This document shows positions 29,977-36,871 of a DNA stretch of 36,871 bases, one piece after another (the first letter of the stretch is position 1; every line of letters starts with the position of its first letter). A model generated the notes under the pieces. That model saw only the letters and a program-made list of their open reading frames with translations. It was not told the origin of the DNA and did not search any database. The position numbers were made by a program, and so were the translations under genes. This DNA comes from Vreelandella aquamarina (GTDB taxonomy: Bacteria > Pseudomonadota > Gammaproteobacteria > Pseudomonadales > Halomonadaceae). The DNA is taken from assembly GCF_020075495.1 (NCBI RefSeq), contig NZ_JABYQT010000017.1, positions 1 to 36,871 on the forward strand, in the 5' to 3' direction.

Positions 29977-30297
29977 ATGCACCTCACTCCGAAACAATGC
30001 GAAATCGTTGAGCTACTGGCCCAAGGCCATACAGCCGACCAGTGCGCTGAAACACTTCACCGCTCAGTAGCCACCGTTCAGCGCCACATCCTCCTCGCCA
30101 AAGATCGGCTTCATGCCCGCAACACCACTCACCTGGTGGCGCTGGCCATTGTTCAGAAGTTGATCCACCTGATGATCGCGATCTGCATTCTGGCGAGCGC
30201 TACCAACCCCGACATGAGCGCCGCCCGCCACCGGCCAACCCCGCGCATCAGCGCCAGCCGCGTAGTCGCGCGCCGTTTTGAGGGCCTGTACGCATGA
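29977..30297 (+). CDS. LuxR-type HTH regulator
   Basis: A 106-aa protein whose first 60 residues are a stand-alone GerE/LuxR HTH: LTPKQCEIVELLAQGHTADQ, then TLHRSVATVQRHILLAKDRL. A hydrophobic helix (IVQKLIHLMIAICILA) follows and a basic tail. There is no receiver or ligand domain. It is the first gene of the plus-strand early operon and could regulate it or late genes. The hydrophobic segment might anchor it to the membrane. Confidence 0.75.
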   Translation: MHLTPKQCEIVELLAQGHTADQCAETLHRSVATVQRHILLAKDRLHARNTTHLVALAIVQKLIHLMIAICILASATNPDMSAARHRPTPRISASRVVARRFEGLYA

Positions 30298-30599
30298 GCC
30301 TCTCAAACCCCAAAACCGTCACCGAAGTGTTCGCCGCTCACGATGTCTCTTCCGGCTCTGTGTGCGTTCTGCTCGAGTGCCTGGAGCTGGCCCTGGCCGT
30401 AACGCTGCAGGGCAAATACCGGGTAACGCTTGAGTCGGGTTACTACGGCATCCACTGCACGTCATGGCCGTTTGGTAGCTCGCCACGCGCCGGCGGATTG
30501 CGCGCCAGCAGCAGCCTGAACGACTTGGCAGACATTCACCTGGTGAGAGATCACCTCAACGAGCTGCTGGCCGATAGCGCCAAGGAGGGCGACCAATGA
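30294..30599 (+). CDS. hypothetical early protein
   Basis: A 101-aa protein with no family recognised: a helical Val/Leu/Ala core (SVCVLLECLELALAVTLQGK), a beta stretch YRVTLESGYYGIHCTSW and a helical acidic end. ATGA overlaps with both neighbours (30294-30297, 30596-30599) support it. Confidence 0.62.
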   Translation: MSLSNPKTVTEVFAAHDVSSGSVCVLLECLELALAVTLQGKYRVTLESGYYGIHCTSWPFGSSPRAGGLRASSSLNDLADIHLVRDHLNELLADSAKEGDQ

Positions 30600-30919
30600 G
30601 CACCCAGCTTTCAAAGGGCCTATGGGCTGGCGCCCTATTCACTGCCGTACTGGCCATGGGCCAGCTATCGAAGGGCGAGGCGCAGGACCAGCAAGAGTGG
30701 CTGACCAGCTACTGCACCGACGCCGCGATCTGGGCCGCCGAAGAAGCCCGCGGCGTGCCGCTCAACCGGCGTACTGGTCAGCCCGACTATCGCGGCATTG
30801 CGGCCGAGCAGTGCCCCGGCATGCGCCCTGCAGCGCCAGCGATTGACGATGAACACCGGGTACCAGCGCGACTGGCGATGCCGGATACGGCGCCTATCAA
30901 CCAGTACGTTCAGTTTTGA
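30596..30919 (+). CDS. hypothetical exported protein
   Basis: A 107-aa protein with an N-terminal signal-like segment (LWAGALFTAVLAMGQ, about 9-23) and an Ala-x-Ala type region before QDQQEW. The mature part has two Cys (SYCTDAAIW, EQCPGM) that could pair in the periplasm. A periplasmic early protein might act on envelope or superinfection; this is inference. Confidence 0.6.
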   Translation: MSTQLSKGLWAGALFTAVLAMGQLSKGEAQDQQEWLTSYCTDAAIWAAEEARGVPLNRRTGQPDYRGIAAEQCPGMRPAAPAIDDEHRVPARLAMPDTAPINQYVQF

Positions 30920-30929
30920 GGTGATGACA

Positions 30930-31544
30930 ATGACGACTCAACAGAAAACACCGCGTGAGCGCTTCCAAGAAACTATTGGCCAGCACCAGTTAACGATCAT
31001 TCATGACGACGGCCTGCATCGCCATCTGCGTTGTGCGGCACCTGGTACCAACGACCGCTATTTCAATATCACTACCTGGCCGGGCTTTCTGTGCATCAGC
31101 GGCGATATGGGCTGCTACGTATTCCAGCGCATCGAAGACATGTTCGCCTTTTTCCGTAATGACGAGATGGGCATTAACCCTGGTTACTGGGAAGAAAAGC
31201 TGCAGGCAGGCCCAAGCATTGCCCCGGATGAAATTACCAAAGAATGGGTGCCCGAGAAGTTCCGATCGGAAATAACCGAGTGGTTTAACGATGCCACCGA
31301 AGATTGGAGTGAGGAAGACAAGGCCGAAGCCTGGGAGGCAGTCGAGGAAGAAGTGCTTATCGAGGAAACGGAAGGCGAGCAGGCCTCAATTAGAGCCGCG
31401 CTTGAGTTTCGCTTTAACGATAAAGAGCTGTTTCAGGACTTCTGGGAAGTCGACTGCAAGAAGTGGAAAGGCCACTACATCTGGTGCTGCTACGCCATCG
31501 TGTGGGCCATTCAACAGTATGACGCGCAGAAGGCCGCCGCGTGA
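30930..31544 (+). CDS. conserved phage hypothetical protein
   Basis: A 204-aa acidic protein. The N-terminal part shows a pattern that I have seen in phage early regions: TPRERFQETIGQHQLTIIHD, FNITTWPGFLCISGDMGCYV, then MFAFFRN and INPGYWEEKL. No biochemical role is known to me. ATG 30930 is chosen for GAGGTG 6 bp upstream; the open frame reaches further left without a good start. The long Glu-rich middle is helical. Confidence 0.7.
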   Translation: MTTQQKTPRERFQETIGQHQLTIIHDDGLHRHLRCAAPGTNDRYFNITTWPGFLCISGDMGCYVFQRIEDMFAFFRNDEMGINPGYWEEKLQAGPSIAPDEITKEWVPEKFRSEITEWFNDATEDWSEEDKAEAWEAVEEEVLIEETEGEQASIRAALEFRFNDKELFQDFWEVDCKKWKGHYIWCCYAIVWAIQQYDAQKAAA

Positions 31545-31852
31545 TAGTCCGCAACGCACTTGGTCACGCCATCACGGTGGGAAACCGCCGAAGGCACTGC
31601 AGGTGCCGCTCATGCGGTGCCCGCCAAGTGAAAGCGAGGCACCCCGGCGATTACACAAGGCGCATTCGCTGCAAAAGCTGCGGCGCCTTCGACTCACTCC
31701 GGATCGATCAATGGGCGGATAAGCGCCGGTGGCGGAACAAGACGTGCTACTGCGACGGCTACCACTTCCCCCACCGGATCGGCAGCGAGTGGTGCTACCA
31801 CAACCCCAATTATGCCGCCGACGAACAGCGCTTTATGTACGCCGGCATGTGA
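31541..31852 (+). CDS. zinc-finger phage protein
   Basis: A 103-aa basic protein with a GTG start overlapping the upstream stop (GTGA). Cys pairs CRSCG and CKSCG form a zinc ribbon (about residues 20-50), and a second cluster CYCDGYHFPHRIGS with WCYHNP follows. The second cluster is common in small phage proteins. Nucleic-acid binding is likely. Confidence 0.72.
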   Translation: MIVRNALGHAITVGNRRRHCRCRSCGARQVKARHPGDYTRRIRCKSCGAFDSLRIDQWADKRRWRNKTCYCDGYHFPHRIGSEWCYHNPNYAADEQRFMYAGM

Positions 31853-31860
31853 GGCCTCAG

Positions 31861-31947
31861 ATGTTTGACCAGGAACAGTTCGACCGGATTTTTAAGCAAC
31901 CAGCGCCAGCGAAGCCCGGCCAGCCCAAGCAAGGAGAACCGCAATGA
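31861..31947 (+). CDS. 28-aa phage microprotein
   Basis: A 28-aa frame (MFDQEQFDRIFKQPAPAKPG...), preceded by GAGG 7 bp upstream, with a stop that overlaps the next start (ATGA at 31944-31947). Only packing and ribosome binding site support it. Pro/Gln-rich, function unknown. Confidence 0.5.
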   Translation: MFDQEQFDRIFKQPAPAKPGQPKQGEPQ

Positions 31948-32183
31948 CCAAGAAAGTGCCTGCATGGCCGAGCAAGCTCACGCGTGAGCAAGCCATAAAG
32001 CTCCTCGATGCCATTACCGACCAAGACGACCCCTACTGGGAAAACATCGTTGAAGACTTCTACCACGAAGAAACTGACACGCTGCCAAGCGCCATGCACC
32101 TCTTCGCAGCTCTTGGCATCACCGAAGAGGAGTACAAGGCGGCAACAGGCGCTCAGAACGTCAACTGGCCGGGAGACGAATAA
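31944..32183 (+). CDS. hypothetical early protein
   Basis: A 79-aa acidic helical protein: REQAIKLLDAITDQDDPYWE, then SAMHLFAALGITEEEYKAAT. AAGGAG lies before ATG 31944. No family recognised. It lies directly before rdgC. Confidence 0.6.
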   Translation: MTKKVPAWPSKLTREQAIKLLDAITDQDDPYWENIVEDFYHEETDTLPSAMHLFAALGITEEEYKAATGAQNVNWPGDE

Positions 32184-32184
32184 C

Positions 32185-33135
32185 ATGTGGTTCAAACACC
32201 TACACCTATACCGTCTGCATGGCATGCAGCTACTCAGCCCCGAGCAAACCGCCATGTTGCTGGAAGAGCATGCCGCCAAGCCGTTGGGCAATGCCGACGC
32301 CCGCCGCATGGGCTGGACGGCGCCAGCCGGTCGCTTGGGTGGTGGCCAACTGCTACACACTCTGCAGAACGATGGCCACCGCCTCCTGAGCGCCCTACGC
32401 CAGGAGCGCCTATTGCCCGCCCCAGTGGTTGCCGAGGAAGTCGCCGAACGTGTGGCCGACATTGAAGCCCGCGAAGGCCGCAAGGTCACCCGCAAGGAGA
32501 AAACCGCGCTCAAGGAGCAGGTCACCGAAGAGCTACTGCCCCGCGCCTTTGTGCGCAGCCAGAAAATTGATCTCTGGTGGGACACTGAGCGCAACCTGAT
32601 TGGCGTCAACGCATCGAGCCGGGCGCGTGCCGAAGACGTGCTGGACCTGCTGCGCGAAACCCTGGGCAGCCTGAAAGCCACGCCCCTATCGTCTCAGACG
32701 CTACCCATTCGCGCCATGACCACCTGGCTGGGCGATCCAGCCAGCCGCCCGGCAGACCTGCAGCTGCTCGATGGAGTTGAGCTGAAAGCCAAGGGTGATG
32801 ACGGCGTAGTGCGCGCCCGCCAGGTGGACCTCGACAGCGACGAAATGCAGCAGCTGCTGGAAAGCGGCCGCCAGGCCAGCAAGCTCGGCCTCAGCATCGA
32901 GGGACAACTGTCATTCGTCATGCACGACGATCTCGCCCTCAAGTCGCTGCGCTTTGGTGATGCGCTGATCGAAGAGGCAGACCACGCCGACGATGGCGAC
33001 GACGCCTTGGCCCGGTTGGAAACTGACTTTGTACTCATGGCCGGGTGCCTGCGCGACAGCGTGGCGCGGATCCTCGAGTGGCTGGATGGGGAGAATCAAC
33101 AGGAGCCAGCGGCCCAGGGTGATGGCCATGTTTAA
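32185..33135 (+). CDS. rdgC: RdgC recombination-associated protein
   Basis: A 316-aa RdgC family protein: MWFKHLHLYRL at the start, LGNADARRMGW near 34, LLPAPVVAEEVAERV near 76, TRKEKTALKEQVTEELLPRA near 102, DLWWDTERNLIGVNASSRAR near 130-149, and MTTWLGDPASRPADL near 178. RdgC dimers form a ring around double-stranded DNA and restrain RecA. On a phage it could protect replicating genomes from host RecA or shape recombination. Close to the family's usual 300-odd residues. Confidence 0.93.
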   Translation: MWFKHLHLYRLHGMQLLSPEQTAMLLEEHAAKPLGNADARRMGWTAPAGRLGGGQLLHTLQNDGHRLLSALRQERLLPAPVVAEEVAERVADIEAREGRKVTRKEKTALKEQVTEELLPRAFVRSQKIDLWWDTERNLIGVNASSRARAEDVLDLLRETLGSLKATPLSSQTLPIRAMTTWLGDPASRPADLQLLDGVELKAKGDDGVVRARQVDLDSDEMQQLLESGRQASKLGLSIEGQLSFVMHDDLALKSLRFGDALIEEADHADDGDDALARLETDFVLMAGCLRDSVARILEWLDGENQQEPAAQGDGHV

Positions 33136-33430
33136 ACCCGTATACGTCACCGACCCCGCTAACGGCGAGCGGGTATCAATGAGCGAGCTGGCTAGCCGCT
33201 ACAACATCAGCCTGTCGGCGCTATCGCGCCGGCACGCCCAGGGCAAACGCGGGGCCGAGCTGGTCGGCGAGCTCTACGGCCGCGACCGGCTTGAAGAGCA
33301 AAAAGCCATCGCCCGTGCCGCCGCCGAACGCCGTCAGGCGCTTATCAACGCAAGTAGCCGGGCACTTACCCGGCCTTTCAAACACATTGCCAGTGCCAGT
33401 CAGGTGCTCGGAGGTAATCACCATGTCTAA
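33128..33430 (+). CDS. HTH-containing phage protein
   Basis: A 100-aa protein: VSMSELASRYNISLSALSRR is a helix-turn-helix (about residues 18-37), followed by a basic helical tail. ATG 33128 is used; ATG 33122 would add two residues. It overlaps rdgC by 8 bp and the next gene by 8 bp. A DNA-binding accessory. Confidence 0.65.
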   Translation: MFKPVYVTDPANGERVSMSELASRYNISLSALSRRHAQGKRGAELVGELYGRDRLEEQKAIARAAAERRQALINASSRALTRPFKHIASASQVLGGNHHV

Positions 33431-34103
33431 AGCCATCATCAAAGCGTTTGAAGAACGTCAGCGACAGATCAATGAGGAAGGGTTCGATGCTGTTCGTGAT
33501 GCTCAATATGATGACGGAGAACTGGCTTTGGCCGCCGCTGGTTACGCCTCTCATGTGAGCTTTCAGCAGCGCTACCCTAGTCATCAAGACGCGGTTAGCC
33601 CGGGCGTATGGCCCTGGTCACCAGAGTGGTGGAAGCCCAGCGCCGACGCCAAGCGCAACATCATCAAAGCGATGGCTCTACTTGCGGCTGAATACGACCG
33701 CATCGAGCGGGCGGAAACGGCAGCCTCCGGAGCGCAACAAAACACTAAAACGGTCTGGTCGAACAACGATGAAGAGTTCAACTACGACGACCTGTATGAA
33801 TTGATCTCTGATAGCGAGCGCCAAGCTGGCGATACCGTCTATGCGGGTGAAGCAGTCATGCTGCCACCTAGTGCTTTCGCTGTACGTACTGCGCTTAGCG
33901 TTATCGATGGACTACAGGACGAGGCCCACAACTTCGCAGATGAGGCTAGTGAAGGGTTCGCCGATTGCAGCCAGCCCCAGATCGACTTGTTGCAAGGGCT
34001 GATCGACGCCTGGGCCGACACGACGCTTACTGTCGATTTTTACGGCGTCACCAGTATTCAGCAGCACACCGTCACCGCCGAAGACGTGGAGGCCAGCCAG
34101 TGA
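33423..34103 (+). CDS. conserved early phage protein
   Basis: A 226-aa protein. The N-terminal ~100 residues follow a pattern frequent in phage early genes: KAFEERQRQINEEGFDAVRD, GELALAAAGYA, WPWSPEWWKPSADAKRNIIK, then LLAAEYDRIER. The rest is acidic and not recognised. GGAGG lies 8 bp before ATG 33423. Function unknown; a nucleotide-metabolism or DNA-modification accessory is only a guess. Confidence 0.68.
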   Translation: MSKAIIKAFEERQRQINEEGFDAVRDAQYDDGELALAAAGYASHVSFQQRYPSHQDAVSPGVWPWSPEWWKPSADAKRNIIKAMALLAAEYDRIERAETAASGAQQNTKTVWSNNDEEFNYDDLYELISDSERQAGDTVYAGEAVMLPPSAFAVRTALSVIDGLQDEAHNFADEASEGFADCSQPQIDLLQGLIDAWADTTLTVDFYGVTSIQQHTVTAEDVEASQ

Positions 34104-34396
34104 ACGATCAACGCCCTGGTACAGAGCCGTTCATGCACTCTCCCAAGGCCTGCGTCAGCTGCCAGCAATACCAGCACCTTGGCTTTGATGAAGATAAGCA
34201 TTGCCCGTTTACACAGCAGTCATCGCTACAGCAAAAGCCAAGCCGAACCCCTTACGGCCGATGCGATCGCCATGGTGTGCAGGTGTTTGCCACCCAGATT
34301 TGCAACGCTCACGCGCCAGATCCACATATTAAATGCTTTGCCGTAGTGAACCGTCCGGAACCAAGAGTAGCGATTCAGGAGGGCATGGTGCTATGA
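34100..34396 (+). CDS. cysteine-rich phage protein
   Basis: A 98-aa protein with a GTG start (34100) overlapping the previous stop and GGAGG 8 bp upstream. Cys/His pattern: ACVSCQQY, HCPF, RCDRHG, QICNAHAPDPHIKC, a probable zinc-binding domain. No family recognised. Confidence 0.65.
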   Translation: MNDQRPGTEPFMHSPKACVSCQQYQHLGFDEDKHCPFTQQSSLQQKPSRTPYGRCDRHGVQVFATQICNAHAPDPHIKCFAVVNRPEPRVAIQEGMVL

Positions 34397-34806
34397 GCTC
34401 AATGAAGCTTGGCATTCAGTCGCGGCACTTAGCCAATCTAGGCGAGGTGTTTCAACCAAAGGAACAGCCACCGCTAATCAGCTGCCAGCGCTACTTGAAC
34501 GAAGCCGTGGTGAAACGCAAAGCCGATACGTTCCACGTATTCGTGGTGCGGATCCATGAGTGCACGCTACGCGGCAAGCAGTACCGGGTCATTGTCGACG
34601 GGCACCACAACTACGCTGCGGCGAAGCGGCTTGGAGTGGAGCCAACCTTTAGCGGGCCGGGCAATAAGTTCCTGCGCATTCTCGGCAAGATGACGCCGCG
34701 TCAGCAAGAGGCATTCATGATCAATAACGTGACGGACTGTGACCATTACTACGTCGAAACCGGTGAGATAGTTGCCGAGCTAGAAGCTCCCATGGTGGTT
34801 AAATGA
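34393..34806 (+). CDS. ParB/Srx-fold protein
   Basis: A 137-aa protein with the ParB-like nuclease-domain signature: VDGHHNYAAAKRLGVEP near residues 69-85, after a VFVVRIHECTLRGKQYRV strand. It lacks a ParB HTH and there is no parA gene, so it is not a partition system. Stand-alone domains of this fold act in various phage DNA transactions. ATGA overlap with the upstream gene. Confidence 0.72.
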   Translation: MSSMKLGIQSRHLANLGEVFQPKEQPPLISCQRYLNEAVVKRKADTFHVFVVRIHECTLRGKQYRVIVDGHHNYAAAKRLGVEPTFSGPGNKFLRILGKMTPRQQEAFMINNVTDCDHYYVETGEIVAELEAPMVVK

Positions 34807-35315
34807 CCCAGCCCACCCACACCCACCGCACGCTCGGCGGCGGGTACGTCGAGATCCAGCAGTACCAGGGCACTGGCCCGCTCGCCGGCCAATGGCTGGT
34901 TGCCTACACGGACCTGATTAAGGGCATTGATAGCGTCACGACTCAGACAGACTGGACGACTCATTGGCGCGAGCTGCGCCCCGACGACTGCGCGGTGTGC
35001 TACGGCACCGGGCGGGACCACATCAAGGGGAATCCGGATAAACCGTGCGGGGGCTGCTATGGCCTGGGCAGGGTTCGCAAAGACGGCGAAACGCCGCTCG
35101 ACCTATGGGCGCTTTCAGACGTTGCGCAACGCATCATCATTGAGCTAGAGGGCGATCTGCAGGAGTTTCAAGAGGCGATGGCCGTGCCTGGCGTACGTGA
35201 ACTGGTAGAGCGTGAGCGCCAGCAGCGCATTGAAGACAGCATCGCTCAAAAAGAACAGGAATGGGCGGCGGGGCTAGGCTTCGGCCCGGGTGGCCAGAGG
35301 TATACAGGAGACTGA
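34803..35315 (+). CDS. hypothetical protein with DnaJ-type zinc motif
   Basis: A 170-aa protein. Two CxxCxGxG-type repeats, CAVCYGTG and CGGCYGLG (about residues 63-92), resemble the DnaJ zinc centre. The N-terminus is beta-rich (GGGYVEIQQYQGTGPLAGQW) and the C-terminus a long charged helix. Chaperone-like or nucleic-acid binding; role unknown. ATGA overlap with the previous gene. Confidence 0.65.
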   Translation: MTQPTHTHRTLGGGYVEIQQYQGTGPLAGQWLVAYTDLIKGIDSVTTQTDWTTHWRELRPDDCAVCYGTGRDHIKGNPDKPCGGCYGLGRVRKDGETPLDLWALSDVAQRIIIELEGDLQEFQEAMAVPGVRELVERERQQRIEDSIAQKEQEWAAGLGFGPGGQRYTGD

Positions 35316-35317
35316 AC

Positions 35318-35521
35318 ATGGCACAACTATTACCCATGAAGCAGGTCGCGGAGAAGGTCGGTTACTGCGAAAGCAAGTTATACGCGATGATTCGCGAAGG
35401 CCATTTCCCACCTGGCAAGAAGATGGCCACCGGAGGCGTCCGGTGGCTTGATTCGGAAGTGGATGACTGGATTATGCGAGCATACGCTCAGGCACCGGAG
35501 GCGCGTCTGCGTCTTGCATAA
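35318..35521 (+). CDS. AlpA-family regulator / putative excisionase
   Basis: A 67-aa AlpA-type protein: LLPMKQVAEKVGYCESKLYA, then IREGHFPPGKKMATGGVRWL and a helical end. AlpA-like winged-helix proteins act as excisionases or integrase regulators. AGGAG is 8 bp before ATG 35318. It is the last gene of the early plus operon, and its 3' end overlaps the convergent integrase gene by 50 bp (35472-35521). This position supports an excisionase role. Confidence 0.85.
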   Translation: MAQLLPMKQVAEKVGYCESKLYAMIREGHFPPGKKMATGGVRWLDSEVDDWIMRAYAQAPEARLRLA

Positions 35522-36686
35522 GCGCGTCGATGAAGTCGCTATACCACTGCAGCATTTCGCGGCGCTCTTTCATGTAGTCGGCATGGTTGTAAGCTGCGCG
35601 CACTTGGTCGCCGGGCATGTGCGCCAGCTGCTTCTCAATCAGATCGCCGCGCCACCCATGACCGTTCAGCAGCGTTGACGCCGTTGACCTGAAGCCGTGA
35701 CCACTGAATTTACCACCCCAGCCCATGCGATTCAGGGCCACATTGATCGTGGTTTTGTTCATCGGTTTTGCTGGATTTCTGTACGATGGGAACATGTATT
35801 CGCCATGCCCGGTGTAGCCATGCAGCTCCTGCAGCAGGGCCATGGCCTGCGTAGATAACGGCACTGAATGGGGGCGGCGCATCTTCATGCGTTCACCAGG
35901 TATACGCCACTCCCGCCGCATGAAATCTATCTCCTCCCACCGCCCCTGCCGAAGCTCGCCGGTACGCAGCATTGTCCTCATTAACAAGTGCATAGCGATA
36001 ACATTCAAGCGCCAGCCCGCTTTGTCATCTATCTGCTTTGCCAGAGTAGCCAGCTCTGAAGCCGTCAACGCCGTGCTGTGCTTCACCGGCGGCCGTTGAA
36101 CGGCACCGCGCAGTGGTGCCGAGGGATCGTGATCAGCACGCAATGTTGATGCTGCGTACCTGTAGATTTGGCCTACCCACTGCCTGACGAGCATGGCAAC
36201 AGAAGGCGCGCCGCGCTCTTCAATCTTCTGCACCAGTGCCAGCACATCGGCTGGCGTGACCTTTGTGATGTGTTTATGGCCAAACGCGGGCCGCATTTCT
36301 CGCTCGATACCCACCCTGACCTGCTTTGTATAATGCTCAGTCCAGCGGGGCGAGTACTTCTCCAGCCATTCCAGCGCCAGCGCGTCGAATGAATCGGCCT
36401 GTGATCGCTTGGCCTTTTCGCGCTCCTCTTTCTGCAGGAGCTTGGGATCAGCACCAGTGGCCGCAATACTTTTTACCCGGTCGCGTATGCTTCGCGCTTC
36501 CTTGAGGCTGACGTGTGGATATTGACCAGCGGCGTATAGATTCTCCTTGTTGTCCAGAAAATAACGGATACGCCAGAACTTTTTACCGGTTGGCCGTACG
36601 TCCAGATAAAGCCCATCGGTATCGGGCATCCGATAGGGTTTATCTGCCGGCATGGCCTTGCGCGCTTTAGTGTCAGAGATCGGCAC
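35472..36686 (-). CDS. int: tyrosine integrase, P4-type (DUF4102 N-terminus)
   Basis: A 404-aa integrase. Residues 1-90 are the DUF4102 arm-binding domain (SDTKARKAMPADKPYRMPDT, KFWRIRYF), ~100-190 the core-binding domain and 205-385 the catalytic domain with R241 (TMLRTGELR), K268, H330/R333 (GHGFRS), H356 and nucleophile Y366 (AAYNHAD). It begins with GTG at 36686; the frame closes just upstream, so no longer start exists. The start is overlapped by an inverted copy of the arm-site half (36686-36695), suggesting that the integrase represses itself. Confidence 0.94.
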   Translation of the reverse strand: MPISDTKARKAMPADKPYRMPDTDGLYLDVRPTGKKFWRIRYFLDNKENLYAAGQYPHVSLKEARSIRDRVKSIAATGADPKLLQKEEREKAKRSQADSFDALALEWLEKYSPRWTEHYTKQVRVGIEREMRPAFGHKHITKVTPADVLALVQKIEERGAPSVAMLVRQWVGQIYRYAASTLRADHDPSAPLRGAVQRPPVKHSTALTASELATLAKQIDDKAGWRLNVIAMHLLMRTMLRTGELRQGRWEEIDFMRREWRIPGERMKMRRPHSVPLSTQAMALLQELHGYTGHGEYMFPSYRNPAKPMNKTTINVALNRMGWGGKFSGHGFRSTASTLLNGHGWRGDLIEKQLAHMPGDQVRAAYNHADYMKERREMLQWYSDFIDALMQDADAPPVPERMLA

Positions 36687-36859
36687 CTGGGTAACGCTCT
36701 ATGAAAATGTGTGTTCAGATAGTGTTACCCAGGATATTACCCAGGTCGAGTGATAATTCACATGGAGTGATATGGCGGGATATGCAGATTGGGCGGGGAA
36801 AATAGCGGGTGAAACGGGGAGACATGGAGTTATATACAGTGCTATACAACGCTATAATT
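36684..36859. promoter_or_regulatory. attachment arm and integrase promoter region, right side
   Basis: CCTGGGTAAC (36686-36695) is an inverted copy of the arm half-site. Two direct copies of TTACCCAGG lie at 36724-36748 and match 74-98 at the left end (24 of 25 bases). Between these and the core, 36825-36859 is AT-rich with TATACAG- and CTATACAA-like half-sites, which may serve IHF, Xis or integrase. The integrase promoter must also be here, but no convincing one can be named. Confidence 0.65.
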
Positions 36860-36871
36860 ATTATCCAGCAT
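36860..36871. repeat. attR core (12-bp direct repeat)
   Basis: Exact copy of the first 12 bases of the window, 174 bp upstream of the integrase start. It marks the right prophage end. Confidence 0.85.

Noticed and set aside
34393..34806. ParB-like domain considered as part of a partition system
   Set aside because: No parA gene, no ParB HTH and no centromere-like repeats are present; the prophage has an integrase and att sites instead.

Overview
The window looks like one complete temperate siphovirus prophage of HK97/lambda type, cut exactly at its attachment sites. The same 12-bp sequence (ATTATCCAGCAT) opens it (1-12) and closes it (36860-36871), a tyrosine integrase sits beside the right end, and short arm-type repeats flank both ends. 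High GC, gammaproteobacterial-style phage genes (RdgC, AlpA, lambda R-type endolysin, O/P-type replication genes) and general protein character suggest a Halomonas-like gammaproteobacterial host; the host is inferred, because no chromosomal gene is present.

Layout, left to right. (1) 1-1290: attL, an integrase arm site, two small plus-strand accessory genes, and two diverged copies of a 58-bp element that carries three GCRACCA half-sites. (2) 1294-22855, minus strand, read right to left: the late operon. Its order is endolysin, TM/coiled-coil protein, holin, two small genes, HNH nuclease, a candidate cos region, TerS, TerL, portal, ClpP-like protease, HK97-fold capsid, head-tail connectors, tail terminator, tail tube, a tail chaperone pair joined by a -1 frameshift on GGGAAAG, tape measure, tail tip, J-like host-specificity protein, tail fibre and its assembly factor. 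A lipoprotein moron with its own terminator is inserted before the tape measure gene. (3) 22856-23607: two tandem minus-strand terminators ahead of the lysis genes, then a two-gene plus-strand operon (85-aa acidic protein, then 68-aa HTH protein). Its promoter spacer is filled by a perfect 8-bp inverted repeat. This is the architecture of an anti-CRISPR/aca operon, and the first gene matches no acr family I can recall. (4) 23604-28954, minus strand: the early right-type operon: Cro-like HTH, Dam methylase, O-like initiator containing 23-bp iterons, P-like loader, small wHTH and zinc-ribbon genes, VRR-NUC nuclease and a possible late antiterminator. (5) 28955-29976: the immunity switch: operators, a short CI-like repressor without a peptidase domain, a terminator, a LexA-like box ahead of a 47-aa basic peptide, and a second promoter with a TACGTA palindrome. 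(6) 29977-35521, plus strand: a tightly overlapped early left-type operon from a LuxR-type HTH gene through RdgC and a ParB-like protein to an AlpA-type regulator. Its 3' end overlaps the convergent integrase gene by 50 bp.

How it would work (inference): the repressor at 29124 holds the divergent early promoters. On induction, the minus early operon builds replication from the iterons inside the initiator gene. A Q-like step then lets polymerase read through the terminators at 22873-22967 into lysis, packaging and structural genes. AlpA with the integrase handles excision. The strongest candidates for undescribed biology are the acr/aca-like operon (23072-23607), the small peptide downstream of a LexA-like site (29673-29858), and the paired GCRACCA clusters near attL.
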